Below are positions 10,074 through 15,474 of a stretch of 15,474 nt of DNA, piece by piece. Both the position numbers and the translations under genes were made by a program. The DNA is from Discostella pseudostelligera (lineage: Eukaryota; Bacillariophyta; Thalassiosirophyceae; Thalassiosirales; Thalassiosiraceae). The notes under the pieces are model-generated. The model did not search any database. It saw only the letters and a program-made list of their open reading frames with translations, and was not told the origin of the DNA. Where the stretch lies: contig JALLBK010001260.1 of assembly GCA_036940085.1 (NCBI GenBank), positions 1 through 15,474 on the forward strand. The letters are read 5' to 3'. The stretch's first letter is position 1; every line of letters starts with the position of its first letter.

Positions 10074-11457
10074 CTAGCATGTTGATGTGTGGGTGGTGTG
10101 AATTCTCTGATGAAGTTCACGTTCCACATCATATGCACCATCATCGTCATCGAGTAAGTTCATCTTGTTTTTGCTTCACACATCACATTCGAAATGATGA
10201 TATTGAGATGGATTCGGATTCCCCTTCTTGATGCACCTATGGTTTATCGACCTTGGTGTGCTTGATGAATCATATCTTGAAATTCCTGATCGAATATTAT
10301 ATGTAAACATTTGTTTGTTTGTTTGTCGGTAATGGAAAGAGAGGATGATGACATGCACATTGCTGCAATAATTCATCAGAGCAAGGCTTTTTCAATATTG
10401 CTTTGGAGAGGGGATGCATAAGGCGTTCTGCCTTTTTCTCTTCCATTTGTTGCAATGATGGTATTTATGTCATAGTTACACTGACTCTTTTAGAATTTGG
10501 CTACGGTATGATCGGATGAAATTGTGCTACATCCCCCACATGATGCTAACAGTTCTTATTGTTGCCTCTTCTTATTTCTTCCTCAATCACACTGCAGGCG
10601 AATCATCGTATCTCTTTTTTAATGATGAATGATGTACATGGTACGTTCCTTCGTCATGTCATATATTGAAGATAGAATATGGACATTATCTTCGAAATGA
10701 TTTTACCTTTGAGTGATGCCGCCCCAGTCGGATTTAAATTGTGACGATTATCATTCAAACAAATAGTTATTGTACATGATCGAAGATATATATGTCTGGC
10801 AACGAGTGTCGAATATGTTGCATTGCTTTGCTCGTAAATACTCTCACTGATTGACTCCGTTGTCCTCTTCTTTTTTGTATACATAGGTTGCTGGTATCGC
10901 CGATCGAGATAACCAAGAGTACGGAAGCCGATAGGTGAGTCTGCCACCTACGTTGCAAATGAATGCGAAATACATCCTCTACGAACAAGAGAATATTTGG
11001 TTATGATGGACACATTAACCTAGCTCGCTATCAGGCAAAAGGCCGATGCAGAAAATTTTGTTCCTGTTAAATTTTATTGTCTGAACCAAATCTCTAGAGA
11101 ATGCATCGCTATTCTTGCGTTTCACTACTACCAATGTTCTGCTCACTTTGCTCCATTCATGATGTTTGTTAGGTGGGTGGATGCTTCAGATCTCTTACAA
11201 TAATTATGACATCTGACTGTTCGATTAGCTACCACATGCGTGTTAGGTCGCCCATTGTTACGAGTCGCGACTAGAACTGAGCTGGGTGAATTTCCGAAAT
11301 TCATCGAATGGTNACCTTGCCGAATCTCGGCATGGATGCAGACACCACTCGTTCACTTGCCACTGACGTTAATGTCCAACATACTCCTACAACACTTGAT
11401 CGGCAACCTTAATTTAAGTATCACCCATGTAGCCAATTCAATTGATCTAACTGAACG
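10074..11457. other. 1.4-kb stretch without a recognisable gene
   Basis: No frame here shows a conserved protein. Seen: a TTTG microsatellite (10310-10325); a strong acceptor-like site with a pyrimidine-rich run before CTGCAG (about 10555-10597); donor-like GTAAGT at 10154-10159; and an N at 11313 inside an open frame (11240-11488) that resembles nothing known to me. The left part may be 3' UTR of the small Cys protein gene and the right part 3' flank of the desaturase gene. No tRNA or spliceosomal RNA was recognised. Confidence 0.45.
10310..10325 (+). repeat. TTTG microsatellite
   Basis: Four perfect TTTG units in a non-coding stretch. Confidence 0.85.
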
Positions 11458-12840
11458 TTATATTACGGTTGCATCCATACAAGCATAAAACTCTGGCTTG
11501 GAAAATGCCTTCCTCATTATTCGAAACACCCCATCACTCGATCCCTGCCGATAAAACTCTGGTGCAATGTTTCGTAGCTCTCCCAATCGATGTAATGGTA
11601 TTGTTGGAAAATCATGATGCTCGCAATGATAATTTGTCCCCAATGTCAAAATAGAGTACCATCGACCAGCATAGGTTGATGACGACGGTATGCACTTCGT
11701 TGAATCGATGTCATCCACAGTGGATCCATGATTGGTGACGAACATGGCACAAGCAGGATGGGGTGGTATGGACCACAACGTTTCGGATAAGTACAAGAAC
11801 AGCATTGATTTCCAACCTGCTATCCGCCATAACAGTCCACGTAGCAGCACTGCCGCTCGACAGTAGGTAGCGCATTCGTCATGAAATTGTTGTGGTTTAT
11901 TCGGAAAGAAGTAATTCCGTCCGGTAATGGCAACTACCATATCATTGATGATGAGCATGAATCGTTCATACATGAATGATGTCGCAAAGACCAAGGCATT
12001 CCGTATTGGATAACCATCCTTCCATGCATTGGAACCCATTTTGCTTATGGACAATGTGATTTTCTTTGAACCAAACTGGAACGTAGGTCCGTTCTCTCCC
12101 TTGAGTTTCATCCGATGTGCTACAAATAGCACATCGCCGTCTTCGAAGGTTTTCTCATCCGATTCAAACAGTTGCTTCAAGGATGCTGAATTAGCATCTC
12201 CCAATGATTTATGATGATTCAAATGTCCATATTTGAGGTAGAGGTAATACCCAAAGGCCGATGGCATGGAACCCCAAAATAGGAGAGTGTCTTGCAAATC
12301 TTTTCGTTTGACTTTATCAAATAGAAATCGTTGTTGTCGTTTCTTCAATAATGAGCCATGTAGTACATCATGCAATATTTGAAGTGTCCACAATGAGAAG
12401 ATTGAACCAGGAAATAATGCCAGTAGTGCCACGTGTGCTGGATGCAGCCTCCCACTAAGGATGGAAAGAGCCAGTAATGATGCGTTGGATAGGAGAAGGA
12501 GTGCTAACGCCAACGTATGGCTGCTCGAATCACGTTCTAATGGAATTATTTGATCACCATATTTTTGGAGCATTTGACGTCGTCTATTTCTGTGCCATTG
12601 TGCAGCGGAGGAGAATGTCGAGGTTGGGATATCTTCCTCGCGCGATGGTGCAGGTGCAGATGGAGTTATTGTTATCACTGTCGGAGCGACTGGGACGGCT
12701 GATGAACGGAGTAATGTGGCTGCACCATGGTTCAGTCGAGCTGATCTAAGTGGCAGAGGAGAATATGAATGAACTCGTGTGATCAAGAGAAGGAAGAGTG
12801 GAATAATGCGCCCCCGGTAGGCTGCGGACGCCATGGTCAT
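11458..12840 (-). CDS. Membrane desaturase resembling sphingolipid delta-4 desaturase, with presequence
   Basis: Integral-membrane di-iron desaturase. From ATG 12840 the protein has 460 residues (classical DES1 about 320). Seen: hydrophobic signal-like run at 12-21, then SYSPLPLRS and a Ser/Pro/Thr-rich stretch suggesting plastid or ER routing; a pre-membrane helix with RRRQMLQKYGDQI, like the RRKEILAKYPEIK start of DES proteins; membrane segments near 109-130 and 135-155; His boxes HDVLH (157-161), HLNHH (206-210) and HCEHH (405-409), all histidines present; and DFPTIP followed by LGELRNIAPEFY, which closely follows the DES signature. The loop between boxes 2 and 3 is long (about 195 residues). 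The frame is open 79 codons further upstream, but that part carries three promoter-like GGCGGGAA motifs and the ATG pair at 12840/12834 opens onto the hydrophobic run. Single exon. Fold sure; substrate and compartment are not. Confidence 0.87.
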   Translation of the reverse strand: MTMASAAYRGRIIPLFLLLITRVHSYSPLPLRSARLNHGAATLLRSSAVPVAPTVITITPSAPAPSREEDIPTSTFSSAAQWHRNRRRQMLQKYGDQIIPLERDSSSHTLALALLLLSNASLLALSILSGRLHPAHVALLALFPGSIFSLWTLQILHDVLHGSLLKKRQQRFLFDKVKRKDLQDTLLFWGSMPSAFGYYLYLKYGHLNHHKSLGDANSASLKQLFESDEKTFEDGDVLFVAHRMKLKGENGPTFQFGSKKITLSISKMGSNAWKDGYPIRNALVFATSFMYERFMLIINDMVVAITGRNYFFPNKPQQFHDECATYCRAAVLLRGLLWRIAGWKSMLFLYLSETLWSIPPHPACAMFVTNHGSTVDDIDSTKCIPSSSTYAGRWYSILTLGTNYHCEHHDFPTIPLHRLGELRNIAPEFYRQGSSDGVFRIMRKAFSKPEFYACMDATVI

Positions 12841-13294
12841 GGTCCGGATCTTTTTGGTTGAATGTTGAACTCCGCTGACTTGGTGAATATGGCGGGAAGA
12901 ATGCAGCGAAAATGGCGGGAAGAGACGTGTTCGATGTTGGCGATAAAAAGGTGAAAATGGCGGGAGGAAAGATCCCACACTTTCTTCCACGACGTGTTCT
13001 GTGGATCCACGTGGAGATGAAGCTGGATAAAGTATGGTAGTGCTTTGGAGGCAGCATGCCGTCTGCAGTCTGGCCAAGCTGCTCCAAGCTCCAGCACCAC
13101 ATTCATAATATGAGGATCAAAGGTTGGGTGATTGCAGTGGTTACATTAACATGAGCCTAATGAAATAGTTCATATTATGGTAGCATGGCCCAGGGCCCAG
13201 GCCCAGGAATTTCTTTATTAACATCTGCTCTAACCAACAGAGCTAATACGATCAAAGAGTATTTAGTATTAGTAATAATATTGATCAAGAATTA
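12841..13294. other. Desaturase upstream region and start of repeat-like DNA
   Basis: The left part holds three GGCGGGA motifs and presumed 5' leader. It is followed by a 10-bp inverted repeat (13104-13113 with 13170-13179), a GGCCCAGG-rich run (13187-13208), and the left arm and centre of a nested inverted repeat. No intact gene. Confidence 0.45.
12889..12970 (-). promoter_or_regulatory. Three E2F-like TTCCCGCCAT motifs upstream of desaturase
   Basis: On the given strand: ATGGCGGGAAGA (12889-12900), AATGGCGGGAAGAG (12911-12924) and AATGGCGGGAGGAAA (12956-12970). The GGCGGGA cores start at 12891, 12914 and 12959, so spacings are 23 and 45 bp, about two and four helical turns. They lie 50 to 130 bp upstream of the chosen ATG. 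Confidence 0.45.
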
Positions 13295-13304
13295 GTTAGA
13301 GCAG
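13225..13304. repeat. Nested inverted repeat with tRNA D-arm-like core
   Basis: Outer arms CTGCTCTAAC (13225-13234) and GTTAGAGCAG (13295-13304) match perfectly. Inside are CTAAT/ATTAG and GATCAA (13250-13255) / TTGATC (13281-13286), giving an 80-nt imperfect hairpin. On the minus strand the left part reads TAGCTCTGTTGGTTAGAGCAG, a good tRNA D-arm (stem GCTCT/AGAGC at 13227-13243), but no matching T-arm or acceptor stem follows, so it is not a functional tRNA. Confidence 0.65.
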
Positions 13305-14803
13305 CAGGCAGGAGGACCACAGAACAAGAAAGCCAGATTGAAGGAGAAGAACATGCTTGGAATTTCTATTGTGGAAGGAAAAAGCTGCTACCATTCAAAG
13401 CCTACATGTCTCAGACTCTATTTAAAAGCAACAAGCCAGAACATATTGTGGCTCACACTCACAGCACCTCTCTCATACTACAATGGAACTCATCTCTCGA
13501 GCAGAGTTTGTACTAGAGTCATCAAGAATTGATGCAATATTATTTCAAAATGATGCAATGCTTTTTGTTGGAAAGGCAAAGAAGGATCAAGAGGGAACAT
13601 GTAACATTGACCACCACTCCTGGCATCTCTATGGAAACACCAAGCATCCATACATCTGCTGCTTTCTGGCAATTGGATGGCACCTCATCAGCAATCCTAC
13701 CATTCTAGCAGGTAGACGTGCAATTTTTTAAGGCAATGTGGGCAGTATGACAGATTCTATCAAATATTATTTGAGATGTGGTGTTGGATTTGAGGTATAG
13801 AGAATAGAGTTAAATTGTTTCTCTTGATGGCATGCCACCACAATATTTTGGAACCCCGTCTGTTAGGAGAGGTGCCATCACACATATCAACTGGTACAAC
13901 TCCTGTCCACCAATTGCATCCATTTGTCTATGAGCAAGTCAAACTGTTCGATGCCAGGAGTTAGGAGTCATGAATAGGTAACTAAGTATGAGAATGCAGG
14001 GGACCAAAAAGTGGGCAAGTGTGTTTTTGGGCATACAAGGTGTTTGGTGCAAGTCCAGTTTACTTTGATTTCAGCTCATGTGAAAGGCATGATCAAGAGA
14101 GGTACAAGAGATAACTAGACAATTGGATCAAGGACCGGATGCCTGCTGATGCAAGGTCAACTGAAAAAGGTATTTGCAGTATTCAAGATGTGGATCTCAT
14201 CACTTGAGTGGCATGGAGTGTTTTTGATGGCACAGCTACTTCAGAGCAACAGCAACCTTTGTGCCTCCATATTTCTCCTGGAGAAGGCAGAAGGCTCCAC
14301 TTGCTGAGCATCTGATGGTGAAGTATCCATGAAACAAAATGAATGTCACTCCTGAATCCTAAATTAACTGGCATTAGTCCAGATATACTCATTATGTCAG
14401 AATTCCAAATGATGAAGCAGTGCTTGGAAAATATGAAGATATCCATCAAGACATTTTGATAATACATTTTAGTGTGAAGTGTAAGCTTCTTGATGCAAGA
14501 GCAATTGGTAGTGTGATGCACTTTCAGGTACATGAGATGATGGTAAAAACGGATCAAGTGCTGAATATGATATCAAGTAATAATTCACCACCTCCATCAT
14601 CGCCGTCGCCAGTGGAAGAGGAACATATTATGGATGAAGAGGAAGAGGAAGATGAAGATGAAGTGGTGATACCATTGATTGATGAGGCAACAGCAAATCC
14701 CTTATTTTGCTGGCCAGATCCACACAGCAGGTCCATAGGGCACCCGATCTGCTGGGGATGTCCTGGGTCAGGAGTTCATGATGCAGGATTACTTGGTGCT
14801 TGA
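13295..14803 (+). pseudogene. Relic of a Crypton-like tyrosine recombinase
   Basis: A broken coding region in several frames whose pieces appear in the order of a tyrosine-recombinase protein. Frame 2 to about 13485: KLLPFKAYMSQTL, PEHIVAHT, LQWN. Frame 1, about 13453-13731: LISRAEFVLESSRIDAIL, then KKDQEG and FLAIGWHLISNP. Frame 3 at 13740: GQYDRFYQILFE. Frame 2 from 13781, with in-frame stops: GTPSVRRGAITHI and SCPPIASICL. Frame 1 from 13951: MPGVRSHE, stop, KYENAGDQKVGKCVFG. Frame 3 from 14037: SPVYFDF and LDNWIKDRMPADAR. Frame 1 from 14164: KKVFAVFKMW. Frame 2 from 14399: RIPNDEAVLGKYEDIHQDI through an acidic tail. GTPSVRRGA fits the HxxR box (GTHSxRKGA) with His changed to Pro and Arg kept; the Tyr in KYENAGDQ fits the nucleophile. 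Clearly dead. Family from recall of motifs, moderately sure; ends unknown. Confidence 0.62.
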
Positions 14804-14831
14804 AGCAGGATGATTACTTGGTTCTTGAAGC
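14787..14831 (+). repeat. Short tandem duplication, 25-bp period
   Basis: GATTACTTGGTGCTTGAAGC (14787-14806) recurs as GATTACTTGGTTCTTGAAGC (14812-14831), 19 of 20 bases identical. It spans the stop of the last recombinase-relic block, so that end may have been altered by the duplication. Confidence 0.7.
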
Positions 14832-15409
14832 TTGAAGGTTTATCTTTTATCTTACATTATTACACAACCATAAGATCATCATGTTGCAAGATTTGGAGTG
14901 TGTGCTGCTCCATGTCGGAGGCCGGAGGTTATCTTCAGAGCTCGAACATGGGAACACAACACCACAAACACAGACACGGACAACAATCCAATGAATTGAC
15001 CACACTGACTGTCCGTCCCTCTCCAGGCAAATACGGTAGAGAGAACCACACAAATCCATGTGGACATGGACAGTGTCAGAGATTTTTGCCTTGTGCAATT
15101 GCCCCAGCTGTGCCAAAGTAGGGGAAATGGGCCAGGCCTCAATAGCAATCCAGGATCCTACAAATGCTCCAACACTGTCAGCAAGGTTGGGAATTGATCA
15201 ATTGTCAACTGAACAATTGCGTTTCATAGAGGAGGTGATGGTTTGCATGGCTTCAATTTCAATGGGATTGACAGTGCAATGCCCACTGCTAATTCCACAA
15301 TAACATCATCCTCCTCCTTTCTCCTCCTGAAGCTTGTGGCACTGATGGAGACAATGCTGTGATGAGTTGGTGGATTGTCCCACCACAGTCCATAGTGAGC
15401 AGCAGACAA
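14832..15409. other. Right-hand stretch without a recognisable gene
   Basis: Open frames on both strands are short and match nothing I know. The composition is like the recombinase relic to the left, so it may be more of the same element or its flank, but no motif supports this. Confidence 0.4.
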
Positions 15410-15474
15410 GGTTCAGTAGAGGTTCAGCAGAGGTGCAGAGGTGCAAACAAGGTGCAGGGTGCAGAGGTGCAGAG
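15410..15474 (+). repeat. Degenerate GGTGCAGA tandem repeat at window edge
   Basis: Seven copies of GGTKCA start at 15410, 15421, 15432, 15440, 15451, 15458 and 15466, with spacings of 7 to 11 bp. The array runs off the end of the window. Confidence 0.75.

Noticed and set aside
10288..10301. 12-mer TGATCGAATATT shared with both copies at the LSM7 start
   Set aside because: In a 15-kb window several repeated 12-mers are expected by chance; the flanks do not match.
10654..10988. Two overlapping minus-strand frames of 97 and 73 codons
   Set aside because: No motif, membrane segment or family resemblance; lengths are ordinary for AT-rich non-coding DNA.
12841..13077. N-terminal extension of the desaturase frame by 79 codons
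   Set aside because: It has no signal-like or conserved sequence, contains three promoter-like motifs, and the ATG at 12840 opens directly onto a hydrophobic presequence.
13104..13179. 10-bp inverted repeat CATAATATGA / TCATATTATG as a terminator or element end
   Set aside because: Arms are short and AT-rich, 56 bp apart; this is expected by chance and nothing else supports it.
13200..13255. A tRNA gene on the minus strand
   Set aside because: Only the D-arm is tRNA-like; no T-arm, acceptor pairing or closed anticodon stem can be made from the flanks.

Overview
This window looks like nuclear DNA from a photosynthetic stramenopile, most likely a diatom. Three things point there. First, eukaryotic housekeeping genes carry short GT-AG introns (127 to 263 nt). 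Second, at least two genes, and probably a third, encode plastid presequences of the secondary-plastid type (signal peptide, then a transit-like stretch); the clearest is the FAFAP-type cleavage motif of the glutaredoxin. Third, there is a decayed tyrosine recombinase of a kind I associate with diatom and oomycete genomes. The species assignment is inference. Two single N bases (9227 and 11313) show that this is a draft assembly.

Layout, left to right: a plastid thioredoxin-like protein of the HCF164/TxlA type (+, 26-1294); an ARL1 small GTPase in two exons (+, 1902-2639); a plastid CGFS monothiol glutaredoxin in two exons (-, 3208-3844); the chaperonin subunit CCT6/zeta in two exons (-, 4325-6258); an LSM12-like protein in two exons (+, 6802-7916); the U6-associated Sm-like protein LSM7 in three exons (-, 8369-9214); a small CX9C/CX10C cysteine protein (+, 9720-10073); and a membrane desaturase resembling sphingolipid delta-4 desaturases with a presequence (-, 11458-12840). 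Genes are dense and on both strands, often in divergent or convergent pairs. There are no operons, and the neighbours do not form one pathway, although two are plastid redox proteins and two are Lsm-fold proteins.

From about 13,100 to the right end the character changes. There are no intact genes, but a nested inverted repeat with a tRNA D-arm-like core is followed by about 1.5 kb of broken reading frame. Its pieces, in four or more successive frame changes, match the order of motifs of a Crypton-like tyrosine recombinase. Short direct repeats fill the right edge.

Signals beyond the genes: a recurrent TTCCCGCC (E2F-like) motif sits in the upstream region of at least four genes; a 75-bp near-perfect duplication lies either side of an N at the LSM7 start codon and is probably an assembly join; and several conserved proteins carry lineage-specific low-complexity insertions (Gly-rich in LSM12, LSM7 and the HCF164-like protein). 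All protein identities come from reading motifs by eye; no database search was possible.
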